NCBI GenBank assembly: GCA_963989385.1
Contig: OZ022508.1
Coordinates: forward strand, 27,116,166 to 27,180,165
Length of the DNA stretch: 64,000 nt
Origin: Ctena decussata
Taxonomy: Eukaryota; Mollusca; Bivalvia; Lucinida; Lucinidae
Reading direction: 5' to 3'
Below, piece by piece: positions 12,014 through 22,897 of this stretch. Below the pieces are notes generated by a model. It saw only the letters and a list, made by a program, of their open reading frames with translations, searched no databases and was not told where the DNA came from. The position numbers were made by a program, and so were the translations under genes. The stretch's first letter is position 1. Each line of letters begins with the position of its first letter.

Positions 12014-12617
12014 AATTGTTTGCTCTTATTATTTTATTAGCGGACAAACATATCAATATTAAAATATCATAGATTATAATAATCGAGTTTTATTTGGTAT
12101 TTAAGTTAGCCACACCGCCAAAAACAGTTGGTTATAAAATACAAGTTAATATATGACATTGTCACTGTAGGAAACCCGCGGCGTTCATTGAAATTTGATA
12201 ATTGAAGACATTCCTTATCAAAAGACCCGCTGAATACCGGATACATTCATTATAAACAATAAACAACCGGTTTAATTTCAAAATGTACACCAGATACAGA
12301 CATTATTTTAGAGTATCCATGCTAAAACGTACATCTAAAAGCACTTCATGTGGAACCAATTCAAATGAATAAGGAGAGAGAATAGAACAATATTTCACAC
12401 TAAAATACCGACATTTCTCAGCGTTATCATTTATATAAAAATATGCATCATAATGCGCAAAATACACGGCATGATTAATTACATAGTTTAATATTACCCA
12501 CTAAACGTTCAATATAGCGTGATTGATTATCGACTTTTTGCCAACCAGTGTGGGGAATACCTTGGAAATCCTTATCGATGACGTCACCGCGTTTTCTCCT
12601 ATTCTATGTCACAGGAT
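11287..12617. mobile_element. Foldback element, arms with TGACGTCATCG
   Basis: The left arm (from 11,290) reads ATAGGAGATAACG, GTGACGTCATCG, TTGGTTGGCAAAAAG in order. The right arm (12,535-12,615) carries their complements in reverse order. Similarity continues inward for roughly 200-300 bp at lower identity (for example AGTGCAAATATTGTT against AGTGTGAAATATTGTT). The middle is AT-rich with a CT microsatellite. No transposase frame. Outer boundaries and target duplication are unclear. Confidence 0.6.
11979..12013. repeat. (TC)n microsatellite
   Basis: About 17 TC units with one TTT interruption. Confidence 0.95.
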
Positions 12618-12835
12618 CTGTCGACTAAAATGAGGTAATAAAAGTCCTTGACTACCGAGTTCGTTTTTCAAGTAGCGCTTGATGAGCAAGCAAAGGTATG
12701 TATAAATTCACGCCATTCCGCAACGTCATTTATAAGCGACGTTGAAGTCGTTTACTGGCGACGTTATAAGACATGCTAAGACCGTTATGAGAATACGGAA
12801 AGATGAGGACTAATAGGGTTCTCATGATGAATGCC

Positions 12836-13300
12836 TTAAGCTTCGTTCACACGGACAAAGTTTCTGTGACAACGTAGGTTTGGAAAAGAAAAACTTGCTC
12901 GTGTGAATGAAAAATATGCCACATTTTCATTGTCAAATTTATCTGGTAAAGCTTTTATGACAAACAAAATTTGTCCGTGTGAACATAAAATTTGCCAAAG
13001 AATGTGTAACAAAGAAACTAGCCATGGAGATAAGCACAGAAAACTTTGCTCATAATCAAACCGGTTTGATTTTGAACAATGTATATTTAACAAAGAAAAT
13101 GTGGCATGGTTGGCCATTCACGCGAGCAAAGTTTATTTGTCCAGGTAACCTTGACGAATAATGTTCGATCGTGTGAACACAGCAGCAAATATTTCCTTGC
13201 CAAAGTTTATTTGACAAAGATTCCATGCCACATTTTTTGCAAACTTTCTTTGTTAAATATTCTGTGACAAAGAAACATTGGAAACGTGAACGAGGCTTAA
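12836..13300. mobile_element. TTAA-flanked palindromic MITE, 457 bp
   Basis: TTAA at 12,836-12,839 and 13,297-13,300 bound a segment with ends GCTTCGTTCACACG and, on the other strand, GCCTCGTTCACG. Inward, ACAAAGTTT, GTGTGAA, TTTGCCAAAG and ATGCCACATTTT blocks recur on both strands, giving a multiply self-complementary sequence. TTAA duplication fits the piggyBac or Kolobok type. No coding sequence. Confidence 0.75.
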
Positions 13301-13393
13301 GTGAAAAAATTTATTTTTCAGACTCTTGTAAAAAAATAGTAAAGATTGCAAGCTTACTTCTAACAGTAATATGGTAACTGCAGCCGACACGAC

Positions 13394-13640
13394 TGAGCCG
13401 CGCATAAAAACTGCGTTACAAAATGTGCCGTGCCATAATAAAATGTGTTCTTTGGGCCATATTCGGTCAGCGGAAGCTCAGATCAGTGTGTGCACTCGTC
13501 CAACCTGACCGGAGCCTTTGTTGTCGTCTGGTACAATGATTCCGTGAAGAACAGCGAAGAGATTTGTTAGTCTTTGCGTATGCGCCGGCTGATCTGTGTG
13601 CATGTATCATATTACTGACGACTCGTTTTCTGTCGGTTTG
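13394..13640. mobile_element. Family-A MITE, degraded
   Basis: TGAGCCGCGCATAAAAACTGC is followed by AGCTCAGATCAG, ACCGGAGCCTTTG and GCCGGCTGATCTG, the order of landmarks in family A. The right terminal repeat is not recognisable. Confidence 0.5.
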
Positions 13641-13737
13641 GCTCATGCTAGTCAGATAAAATTGACTTTTGGACAGTATTTCAGTCATATCGTGATGATT
13701 GCAAGTTACAAGGTCAACTTCCAAATCCACCGTCGGC

Positions 13738-13805
13738 GGGATAGGTAAAGGTAAAGACTTCTTGTAGCGTAGTGGCCGTAGGGGCAGTGTGAGTAAGAGG
13801 CCCGC
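13738..13805 (-). mobile_element. SINE S2, 3' tail only
   Basis: The reverse complement reads CCCCTACGGCCACTACGCTA through to TTTACCTTTACC, matching the 3' end of the complete S2 copy at 50,697-50,970. The head is missing. Confidence 0.6.
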
Positions 13806-14009
13806 TATATCTTTGGCAACGGAAGAAATACTGTATCATTCTTATTTTGTAATCAAAATAAAATGTTCGATGTCCAGAAAGGATATGTGTATTAAAATCG
13901 CAAACTGAATCGGCATTTTAATAAATATAACATTCCAATCCCATAAAGCTCAAAATCAGCTGGCACACATTTACTTAGTTTATCAATTGTTTCGGATGCG
14001 CATCCTCAC

Positions 14010-14225
14010 CGGCGCCGCGGACGTTCGGTTATGACGCAGACGGTTGCGGGTTCGAATCTGGATTCGGCCAGCTAACGACTGGAAAAGTCTCTTTGTCAAG
14101 CCTGCAGTAAATGGGTAGCTTTTTCAAATCAGGGAAGGATAACGCAGCGAAAGGAGAAAGATGGGCTCCGCCTTTCATATGTGTGTCTGAAAAGTCCTGT
14201 GAGCCCTGAAAGCAGGGAGTGAACA
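14010..14225 (+). mobile_element. tRNA-derived SINE S2, partial
   Basis: The head has GTTATGACGCAGACGGTTGC and a B box GGTTCGAATC at about 14,049. It is followed by CTTTGTCAAG, AGTAAATGGGTA, CAGGGAAGGATAA and GGGCTCCG blocks that match the S2 copy at 50,697 in order. The 3' tail is absent here; a tail-only fragment lies nearby in the opposite orientation. Not a functional tRNA: the acceptor stem does not close. Confidence 0.75.
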
Positions 14226-14280
14226 TGTATTCCGGCCAGCCTTAAATTGTTACACTCATGAAACTCTGTCTGTCTGTCAG

Positions 14281-14302
14281 TTCTCTCTCTCTCTCTCTCT
14301 CA
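14281..14302. repeat. (TC)n microsatellite
   Basis: About eleven TC units directly downstream of the S2 copy. Confidence 0.9.
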
Positions 14303-16240
14303 TTAATTTTGTACAGTAAAACATGCATGAATGCACTTATGTTGATGAAATAACTTCAAACATACAGGGGAAAAAAAACATTGCAATATCAGCAAAGGGC
14401 TTGAATAAACAATGACAACAACTCCCGTTTTCCCCATGTTTGACGTTATTATTGAATGTCGACGGGCCCGCCATATTGAAAATTACACTGACTAGGAAGT
14501 ATTTCGGGACGTAACGTCCTTCGCGACGCACGTAATTAATTGCGCCAGTCATTTACGTATTCTTGACCTTAACCAACGTGTTTTGGTAATGAAGTACAGC
14601 AGCCGTCACTATGACATGACATATATCAAACGTTACGTCGGCCAATCATCTATCTGAATTATCCACGACGTTGCTTACGCGTAAGATTGCATGAATGTGT
14701 GTTGTTCGTGGATGTATAAACAACGTCAGCCCAGTATAGGTTCATCTAAGGAAATCTTCGAGGAGTGTCAAATATTACTCTGTACATTTGTATAGCTGAA
14801 GTATGAAGGCAACATTAGAGAGTGTTATAAAAGCAAGAAAAGTGTCCAAACAACCCCCAACCCGCACCTACTATAATCCAAATCAGTAGGACTCCCCGGC
14901 ACTGAAAGTTATACCCAGCATCATCGCATCATCCAACCAACCCCCTCCATTGTCATAAAGCTGTCAATGAACCCCTAACAGTTTAAAATTTTAACAATTC
15001 TTAATTGTCCCCTTTTTCTGTACCTGTGTCATTGTAAGAGGCTTCCAGTTCATGCTATTCATGAACATGTTGATGGCCGATAGGACATTTATCAGATGCT
15101 AAAAATGTGTACATAATGCATCGCTTTATGCCATGGAAATGCCTGTTGCAATGCGTATGCGTTAATTACTCACCGACATTACCGACTTTTACATACACAA
15201 CACGGTCCGTAGTATATATAAGCCACACATAGAGATACATGGGATACATTTTTTTTCCAGTGAATGTGATAAGGGAAGAAAATCGTCAAAAGCGCTTGTT
15301 TCTAAATTTAAACAATAAATTTTAACTCTGCTCTTACAGATTTTACGCTGATACACAGATCAGCCCACTCCGGCATAAGCGCAGTCTGATCAGTCTAGCC
15401 TCAGCATGAAAGATGAAGAATATATATATGCCGAAAAAGACTGATCATATCCAATGAATGCATCGGCGCTGGACAGTGTGCCGGCTGCCCTGACTAGTCA
15501 GATTATGCGATGCCCTAAGGCCTATTTTTCGCGACGCCGCTGCATGATGTTTTGGAAAAGCTAATGCTTTGCGCTAAGCTTTTTATAAACACTGTTTCTT
15601 ACACACGTTTTTGTATATTTCTTAGAATGCAAAGCCAAATACTTTGCACTGCATTCAGAGTTTCATTTTTTAATGCAATCAGTTTATAAAAAGCAAAAGA
15701 AATGTGGCCAAGTTCAAGGCACTTGTAAAAGAAAAACGTGCTTTTTAACGGAAATATTAAAAAACAAATAATAAAATAAAAAAATACATGTACTATCAAA
15801 AATAGAATAAAGTTTCCATCTGTTATTTTTAGCAGATGAGGCAAATCGGATATGGATAAAAATAGACAAAATCGAACGAGGTCTTTGTTTGTTATGTCTG
15901 TGAAGAAAATAATGAAGAAAGGCTGTCTCGAACCGGAACGAACTTTCCGATCTCTTTGGCTTAAAAAGTCAAGAACGAATCGTTGCAGTACACACTCTCC
16001 TGGTGTTTCCCGACTAAGCATTACGTATCGTTTCTTCCGAAAATAACTCGGTATCACTAAACCGCTTGAATACTGGCTTGCGCCCGAGAGCGCAAGGCAA
16101 TAAAGAAATACAAAAAAGTTTTAATGATAACATTCTCTTTTGGTAGGTAGATAACAATCCAATATTTTGATTACAATAATATACAAAAATAATGTTTAAA
16201 ATTCATATTTCTGCAAAGGAGAAAACAAATTGACCAAATA
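14303..16240. other. No gene recognised; CpG-containing patch
   Basis: At 14,450-14,760 ACGT and CG dinucleotides are locally frequent (for example GGGACGTAACGTCC), unlike most of the window, but no promoter-exon structure follows. A 152-codon minus-strand frame (15,599-16,057) is hydrophobic and AT-rich with no recognised domain. A degraded family-A-like stretch (AGTCTGATCAG, GACTGATCA) lies at about 15,349-15,540. Confidence 0.45.
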
Positions 16241-16247
16241 GAAATAA

Positions 16248-16484
16248 TAAGCCGCGACACGAGAAAACCAACAGATTGTTGTGCGCCCAGAGAAGACTCA
16301 GATCAGCCTGGGCATCTGCCTAGTCTGATCAGAGTCTTCGCTGTCCGCATGGAGGTAGTTTAGACCCTTAGCTACCCTTTAAGCGCTTAGCAAAGAGTCT
16401 GATTAGACTGAGCGGAATCCCAGGCTGATCTGAGTCTGCGCTGGGCGCACAACCACTTTGATGTTTTTCTCGTGTCGCGGCTCA
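16248..16484. mobile_element. Family-A palindromic MITE, well preserved
   Basis: Termini AAGCCGCGACACGAGAAAAC and the complement of TTCTCGTGTCGCGGCTCA. Inside, paired CTCAGATCAGCCTGGG/CCCAGGCTGATCTGAG and AGTCTGATCAGAGTCTTCGC/GCAAAGAGTCTGATTAGACT blocks flank a short loop near 16,365-16,385. It would fold into one long hairpin. Confidence 0.88.
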
Positions 16485-16964
16485 ATTTTGTTGAATAACT
16501 CTACAGGGTACATGCTTATGTCCTCCCTCAGAGTTATGATGTCATCCAATATTGCTATGGCGATATAGTCTATCATACAAATTGCCTCTATCTATTTTAG
16601 AAAACACAGTAGGTTTGAAAAATGCTTTAAAGTCAAATGATAGTTTTCTTGAATGAAATGTCAAAATTAACACAGATATTTGGAACGAGTTATAAACAAG
16701 CATACCATTGCAAGTTAGATTCAATTTGATTCATAAAAACGAGAAAATTGCGGATATATTTAGATGCTGAATGCAGGCTAAATAAACAAACTGAATAAAG
16801 TGCTATTAGCGTTAAATATTTTTTATACTGATGGTAAATTGGTTCCAGTATGAGTTAACTTCTGTCCAACGAAAGTTTTTCAATAAGTAATCAATTATTG
16901 AAATATAGCTGAACTAAATTGCCGGAAGACGGATTTTTAGAAAGGAACTATGTTCTGTCTTATT

Positions 16965-17319
16965 CGGAACCCCAAAAGGGACATGTGCAATATTTTTCTA
17001 AGTCGTGGCCACGACTTATTAAATCGTTCCCACGACTTATTATGTCGTTCCCTCGACTTAGCATTTCGTTACCACGACATACTTTCTCGTTCCCTCGACT
17101 TATTATGTCGTTAGCACGAGTTATTATGTCGTTCCCTCGACTTATTATGTCGTTACCACGACTTATTATATCGTTCCCTCGACTTACTAAGTCGTTCCCA
17201 CGACTTATTAAGTCGTTACCACGAGTTAATACTGTCCTCCAATTGGTCAAATTAACTCGTGGCCACGAGTTAATAAAACGCTCTGATTGGCCCTGTTTTA
17301 ATATTGATAAAATCCCTTA
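16965..17319. repeat. 21-bp palindromic-monomer element, copy 1
   Basis: About 12 monomers of 21 bp built on the palindrome AAGTCGTGGCCACGACTT, with variants GTCGTTCCC and GTCGTTACC. Flanks CGGAACCCCAAAAGGGACAT on the left and CTCTGATTGGCC...GATAAAATCC on the right recur, inverted, around the copy at 20,782-21,188, so array plus flanks form one dispersed element. Because the unit is a multiple of three, frames stay open on both strands (heptad SRGNDII-type repeats); this is not evidence of a protein. Confidence 0.9.
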
Positions 17320-17329
17320 TCAGACTTCG

Positions 17330-18330
17330 TATGTCGCTGTTAAAGCGCTAATCTGTGGACCCCTAGCTGGACTGGCCAAGTGGAGCAGTCTGATCGGACT
17401 CTGCAGTGTTGGCTAACTGGCTGAGTCTTGCTATTGATTTGTTTAATTGTGCTGACTTTGCATCAGCTCACGCTAATACATGTAGCTGAGCAGGCAGTGC
17501 ACATCCTCGTCATGCTGCTCTTCTCCGGGAGCAGTATGATCGGGGTCTCCAGTGTTTGTCGACTAACTCCACCATGCAGTTTCACTAGATTTCTGTGGTC
17601 ACAGTGGTGTCTTTGTCCTAAATAGGTGGCAAGGTTGCCATCTGCGATATTTTACTACAGTTTTTACTGCTACAAGTATTATTACTATGACAACGGGACT
17701 GTCTTGGGTTCTCAGACGGTTTATGCAGACTGACCTTTCGCCCTTGTTGAGCTGCTCCGGGTAAAGTGGTCTGATGTTTGACAATGGTCGTACAGTCTTA
17801 AGTATTTACCTCGAATATTTGGGCACTGATGCCTGAGCTGACATTGCAGAGCTTGACCGAACAGCTCTATCAAGGAGTCAATAATCTGCAATATCTGCCG
17901 GTAGACTAAACCACGCTGAAAGAAATTTTAAAACTCTTTCATTGTGTCGCATGAATATAGGACGCGACAATCTAGGCTAGCATCATAGATTCTGATCAGA
18001 ATGCTCTTCCGGAGCTGCCTGATCAGTTCTGCAACAGTGCTAAGCTGTTGTGCTCTGACAGTTTTTATGGCGTAGCTACCCCGGTTAATCCGACATCAAT
18101 ATTTTGGCAAGCAGTGGCCTTAATCAGCTGGTCTATGCGGACATGTCGGGTCGATGCATGCAATACTTGCGATCATTTTTTAACATTTGCTTAAAATGTT
18201 GGTTTATGTTCAGACTCTACTGCTGAAGGATTGCGTTGTTGGAATACTTGGGACAGATACGGTATAAAGCATCTGTCCGTCACTATAAATGTAAAGAGTA
18301 ACTACACTTCAGGAACTGACTGAATCAGAT
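17330..18330. repeat. Degenerate repeat with TGATCGG/CTGCAGTGTTGGCTA phrases
   Basis: AGCAGTCTGATCGGACTCTG, AGCAGTATGATCGGGGTCTC, TAAAGTGGTCTGATG and GAGCTGCCTGATCAG recur at irregular spacing, suggesting a decayed tandem or MITE cluster. Boundaries are not clear and no gene is seen. Confidence 0.4.
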
Positions 18331-19199
18331 CCCAAACCCTATCCCCTACATCAAAGCAGCTTTATCGCAGCTTCACATTTGCGAATATTCCAACAGTTTC
18401 TGTCTTAAATCGAAATGATATATTCTATTGTCTACGCCCATGGGCGTTGAAATCTTAGTATTTGATTTTGCTCCGGAAGCATTTTAGAAAAGGTCATGAC
18501 TGGTTGAATGTTATTTTCTATTGACTGGTTATCAATGATATTTTGCACAGTTTTGATAAGGTCCGCAAGTGCCAGAAAAGGATCTACAGGGAGACGGTCT
18601 AGTAGTATCACTAAATGCCTTACATGTAGATTTCTAAGGTGACCAAACATGCCAGTTAATTGAATTAGGGTAATTACATGCCAATATTAGCTTAGAAATG
18701 CCAACCAGAAATCTACTAGATTAAAACCGAGAATGAGCAATAAGACCGAGGTGAAGAATGACTTGGGTTTGGTAGAGGCGTGATTTGACCAAGGTGCCAA
18801 TCTAATGACTACACAAGTTATTGTGTGCTAAGCGTAGACCAAAGCGTTTTTTGTAAAAGTTGCTACTTGTGGTTATTATCATCAGTATTTCATTTCACCA
18901 CCACAAGTCATCATTCATAGCTCTGCAACATGTCAAGATCCGACTTGTACAGACTTGGCATGGTTAAACCGGTTTCATTCATAAAGGGCAACCGATACAA
19001 TCTCATCGCATCGGACTGATCCATAAATGGGGTTGCTAGAGCGAGTTTCAGATTAGAAACAAATTACAACCAAATCTTAGACTATCTGTTTTAAACTTTA
19101 ATGATTTCTCTATAGAAGCATTTTCTTTCTGTCGCTGTCTGTCTATTTCAAAAGTTACTTTTTGTTTTGTCCGTCTGTTCTTTGTCTCACCGCCTGTGA
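18331..19199. other. No gene or repeat recognised
   Basis: Short frames only (up to 72 codons), without domains. Confidence 0.5.
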
Positions 19200-19317
19200 G
19201 ATTGACAGAGTGATAACAAAAGACTGTGTGCAATGGAACCCCGCCTATAGCGGGTCTCGAGCCCGGGACAGCTAGATCAGCAAGCTAGCGCTTAACCCTC
19301 CGAGCTTCCGGGGCTCC
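19200..19317 (-). mobile_element. tRNA-derived SINE S3, truncated
   Basis: On the minus strand it begins GGAGCCCCGGAAGCTCGGAG and contains a B-box region GGCTCGAGACCC, then GGGGTTCCATTGCACACAG. It matches the S3 copies at 19,834, 27,313 and 47,258 but lacks their GGAT-rich 3' tail. Confidence 0.75.
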
Positions 19318-19444
19318 CCTTTTAGCACATGCATGTATAGCTCAGCACACGGTTCTTGCAAAGAATACACAGTTCCGAGAATAGCCGCTAAGCTCCGCCT
19401 ACTTAGTTACTGTTACTACGTCTCACAGATGGCGGAAAAACAAA

Positions 19445-19600
19445 TGACAAATGCAAGTGTTGGCGATCTATGGCTAAGAATCAGCCTCCTCATGACCTGC
19501 ACATGGAAGTTGGCGCTTCATGCATTTCCGATGCCTTCTGTTCTTGCAAGCAGGGTATGTTTACTGAAAGTGGTGTCAGTTTGTTTTCTTTAAACAGGTA
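19445..19600 (+). pseudogene. Possible cysteine-rich exon fragment
   Basis: In the frame that starts at the ATG near 19,467, the translation includes GASCISDAFCSCKQGMFTES, whose Cys spacing loosely recalls EB or EGF-like modules. GTATGT follows CAGG, resembling a splice donor. It is short, isolated and next to a SINE, so it may be a decayed exon or chance. Confidence 0.15.
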
Positions 19601-19833
19601 TAGTACATCCCTCCATTAATTGTAAGGTAAAATCACGGACTTATGTACAATACTGACCACGTGCGATTTGTTTGTGAGACTATGTCACGTGCTAAGTTGT
19701 CGTTGCATTGGCCAGGTGTACGCTATCACGTGATTTTGAGTGACATTCTGGGTGTGGCTCGGAACTGTGTATCCGACAAGAAGGCAAGCGTTTTTTATGT
19801 TAATGTCAATGTTAATTTCTGATCATTGCCTAT

Positions 19834-20055
19834 AGGAGCCCCGGTAGCTCAGTGGGTTAAGTGCTGGCCTACTGATCTAGCAGATCCGGATTCGAGCCCT
19901 GCTTGAGGCGAGACTCTTTCCTACCGTAAAGTTGTAAACGGGGTTCTGTTGCATACAGCCATTCATCATCACCCGCCCATCGTCCTATTCTGACTGAAAT
20001 ACTGTTGAAAGGACTTAAAATTGCAAGTCATCCATCCAGCCAGCCATCCATCCAT
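19834..20055 (+). mobile_element. Complete tRNA-derived SINE S3 with target duplication
   Basis: It starts GGAGCCCCGGTAGCTCAGTG (A box), has B box GGATTCGAGCCC, and runs through GGGGTTCTGTTGCA and CTGAAATACTGTTGAAAGGA to a CCAT-repeat tail. CATTGCCTAT occurs at 19,824-19,833 and again at 20,056-20,065, a 10-bp target duplication. This defines both ends. The head resembles a tRNA but is part of the dispersed repeat, so it should not be called a tRNA gene. Confidence 0.92.
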
Positions 20056-20070
20056 CATTGCCTATCGTTT

Positions 20071-20391
20071 TACACTGTAAAACATTTCCGTAGATTTTAC
20101 GGTAGAATACCTGGCAAGTTGGCAACCAGCTGCCAGACCATTTCCCGTTATTTTTACGGGCGTCTGCCTGTAGAAAATTTGTTTGAAGTCTCGATATTGT
20201 AGAGTTATATTAACTGACCGTTAAAGTGTTGAAAGGCTATATGAGCAAACCAAAACCTCTCTTATTCTATCCTATTCTGCGTGATAATTCCGCCAATGTT
20301 TACGGGCGCCCGTAAAAATAACGGGAAAAGGACTGGCAGCTGGCTGCCAAGTATTCTACAGTAAAATATACGGATTTTTTTTTAAAGTGTA
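20071..20391. mobile_element. Inverted-repeat MITE (family C), 321 bp
   Basis: The left arm starts TACACTGTAAAACATTTCCG and includes TGGCAACCAGCTGCCAG and CCGTTATTTTTACGGGCG. The right arm carries the complement in order and ends AAAGTGTA. Arms are about 95 bp, with a roughly 130-bp unrelated middle. TA at each tip would fit a TA-target (Tc1/mariner-like) element. It abuts the S3 target duplication. Confidence 0.85.
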
Positions 20392-20780
20392 CTTTGTAGA
20401 AATTATGGCTTTAATATCATTTCAATATGAAGTTGCTAAAGCAGGGGTCCAGATATGTTGGATAGTTGGGGACACTTTTGGGATAATGTTTCTTAATTCT
20501 CAGAAAAAACATGTCTTGATCCCTCACTAGAGCTGCCTTTTTGACGAAGTTCTTATGAATATTCGCAACATCTGTTGCTCAGGAGTGTAATAAATATCCT
20601 CAACATCAGTCCTTATTTATACACGTGTCTCCGTTAGATAATATCAGTAGATGCTGTTTCGCGTGTGAGACTGACGGAACCCAGGTCCGCATCACTTTCA
20701 AGTCAGCATAATATGCAAGTAGCCTACCTTGGTATCTCTGTTTTAGTTACACCATATATTCATATTAATCTGAAAACATG
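20392..20780. other. No gene or repeat recognised
   Basis: Unique-looking sequence between two mobile elements. Confidence 0.5.
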
Positions 20781-20781
20781 G

Positions 20782-21188
20782 TAAAGGATTTTATCAACAG
20801 TACACCAGACTCGATTGATCCAATCGGAGCGATTTATTAAATCGTGGCCACGAGTTAATTTGGCCAATAGGAAGACAGAATTAACTCGTGGCAACGATTT
20901 AGTAAGTCGTGGGAACGACATAATAAGTCGTGGCCACGACTTACTAAGTCGTGGGAACGACATAATAACTCGTTACCACGACTTACTAAGTCGTGGGAAC
21001 GACATGATAAGTCGTGGCCACGACTTACTAAGTCGTGGGAACGACATAATAACTCGTTACCACGACTTACTCAGTCGTGGGAACGACATAATAAGTCATG
21101 GCCACGACTTGGTAAGTCGTGGGAACGACTTAATAAGTCGTGGCCACGAGTTAATAAAAAAATTGCACGTGTCCCTTCCGGGGTTCCG
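20782..21188. repeat. 21-bp palindromic-monomer element, copy 2 (inverted)
   Basis: About 15 monomers alternating CGTGGCCACGACTTACTAAGT and CGTGGGAACGACATAATAAGT types. The flanks are the reverse complement of those at 16,965-17,319: GATTTTATCAACAG...CAATCGGAGCG on the left and TTGCACGTGTCCCTTCCGGG...GTTCCG on the right. Monomers within this copy resemble one another more than those of copy 1, suggesting local homogenisation. Confidence 0.9.
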
Positions 21189-21317
21189 TAGTATTATAAC
21201 TGTTTCCCCATCCTTCTCCATGATTGACTTACTGTCGTGTGACAAGTGTATTAAAGAATACAGTGTCTGTGACACCTCCCTGATAAGTAACCTACGGCCA
21301 TGCATTCTTATTATGTC

Positions 21318-22170
21318 ATGGGTCCGTCCGTCCGTCTGTCCGTCCGTTAACGTTTTGTCTCTGCTCCATATCTTCTTAATCCCTTGAAAGATTTTTTGAA
21401 ACTTGGATCAATGTTTGCCTTATCAAAAATGTGTAGAAAACGTATTTCAACATTATCCGACAAAGGTCAAGATCACACATAGAGGTCAAAGTTCAAAAGG
21501 TAACATTTCGTGTCCGCTCGATATCTCGAAAGGCGTTTTTAAAAGATTTCTTCATGAAAATTTGTACAAATATAAAACACCATCACACAATGTGCAGAGA
21601 AAAAGAATCACTATTATTCTACTTTCAGTTTTGACGGAATTATGCTCCTTTGTATTTTTCGTATAGTAATTACATATTAGCTTCGTGTCCGCTCCATATC
21701 TCAAAAACCGTTTAAAATTTCTTCATGAAAATTTGTACAAATATAAAGCACCATTAGACAGTGTGTAGAGAAAAAGAATCATAACCCTACTTTCAGGTTT
21801 GACGGAATTATATTCCTTTGTATTTTTCGTATAGTAATTTTTGTATTTACTTTGTGTCCGCTCCATATCTCCTGAACCATTTAAAAAATTTTTTTGAAAC
21901 TTTGGTCACATTTGCCTTAGTAAGACAATGCGTATTATTTATATTTCAACAATGCCAGACAAAGGTAAAGGTCACACTTAGAAGTCGAAGTTCAAAAGAT
22001 ACCAATTCATGTCTGCTCCACATCTTGAAAACCGATTATGATTTCTTCATGAAAGTTGGTACAAATATCAGACGATATGCAGAGAAAGAGAATCGTAATC
22101 CTACTTTTAGTTTTGATGGAATTATACCCCTTCGTAATTTTTGCCTAGGAATTTCATATTAGCTTCATTT
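21318..22170. repeat. Tandem array, about 155-170-bp units, with CCGT lead-in
   Basis: A (CCGT)n stretch at 21,322-21,348 is followed by five units marked by CTGCTCCATATCT/TCCGCTCCATATCTC near 21,365, 21,515, 21,688, 21,860 and 22,012. Each then has TTCATGAAA-TTTGTACAAATAT or TTTGAAACTTGG, AGAGAAAAAGAATC, and TTGACGGAATTATRCTCCTT. The same layout recurs in the arrays at 29.6 and 62.4 kb with different sequence. Confidence 0.85.
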
Positions 22171-22686
22171 GTTTTGTTAGTTTTATATCCGCTTCATTAT
22201 TGAAGATATTTGCTACTGACAGAGTTCTCTCATTTCTTGTTTCCTTTCCAACTTTAAGCCCTAACGGGCGTATATTGCTCTGCTCAGACGAGCTCTTGTT
22301 TAGCTAAGCTTCACTGTATATTGACTGCCTTTGTTCAGTGTGCTGTATATTAAAAGATCCTCGGGGATGATAAGGCATGTCGACATTATTGACTTGTCGT
22401 CTAGGACATGCTATATGCACCTTGTAAGAACCCTGCAGCTGTGTGCTCAAAATTATTGGAGCAAATACCGGGAAATATTGAGACCCGCCTTGGCGAAATA
22501 AAACGGCGTACAAACGAGAACGATATGCTAATCTAATATGCTTATCCCGAAAAACTTAGAATATAAAGTCTGAAAATTTTATTGAAATACTGTAGTCAGT
22601 CTAATTACTCTGTTTTCCATCACGCACATTTATGATGGTCAACCATAACTTTTACAGTTTTCAGTCCATCTCACTAAAATGGCAAT

Positions 22687-22897
22687 TTAACCCTTACGGC
22701 GCCAAAAACTAAAATTGTTGAATTGGCAAACAATGTAGATCCACATGAGGTGGCTCATCATGAGCCACCTCATCTGAATCTACACTGTTTGCCCTCTAGT
22801 TTTCGAATTCTCAATATGATATCGCTTGGACGAGACATTTATTGAAATTCTGCGGACGTAAATTTTGTCGTCTGCTTTTTGGCGCAATAAGGGTTAA
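22687..22897. mobile_element. piggyBac-like MITE with central hairpin
   Basis: TTAA at 22,687-22,690 and 22,894-22,897 flanks inverted ends CCCTTACGGCGCCAAAAA and CCCTTATTGCGCCAAAAAG. A TTAA duplication plus a CCCT start is the piggyBac signature. The interior includes a 69-nt hairpin (22,725-22,793), also found in another MITE family. No coding capacity. Confidence 0.88.
22725..22793. repeat. Hairpin cassette H, copy 1
   Basis: Near-perfect stem: GGCAAACAATGTAGAT, ATGAGGTGGCTCAT then the complement and CTACACTGTTTGCC. Homologous cassettes sit at 54,064-54,130 and, as a half, at 23,530-23,571, both within family-F MITEs. Confidence 0.85.

Noticed and set aside
15599..16057. 152-codon hydrophobic minus-strand frame
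   Set aside because: AT-rich sequence yields Phe/Ile/Leu runs by composition. No recognisable domain, splice context or related copy.
19834..19910. tRNA gene
   Set aside because: The A and B boxes belong to SINE S3: four copies share the same non-tRNA body, and this copy has a target duplication and tail.
20815..21387. 190-codon plus-strand open frame with heptad repeats
   Set aside because: It is the translation of the 21-bp palindromic array and its flank. The inverted copy at 17 kb is open on both strands for the same reason. Not a protein.
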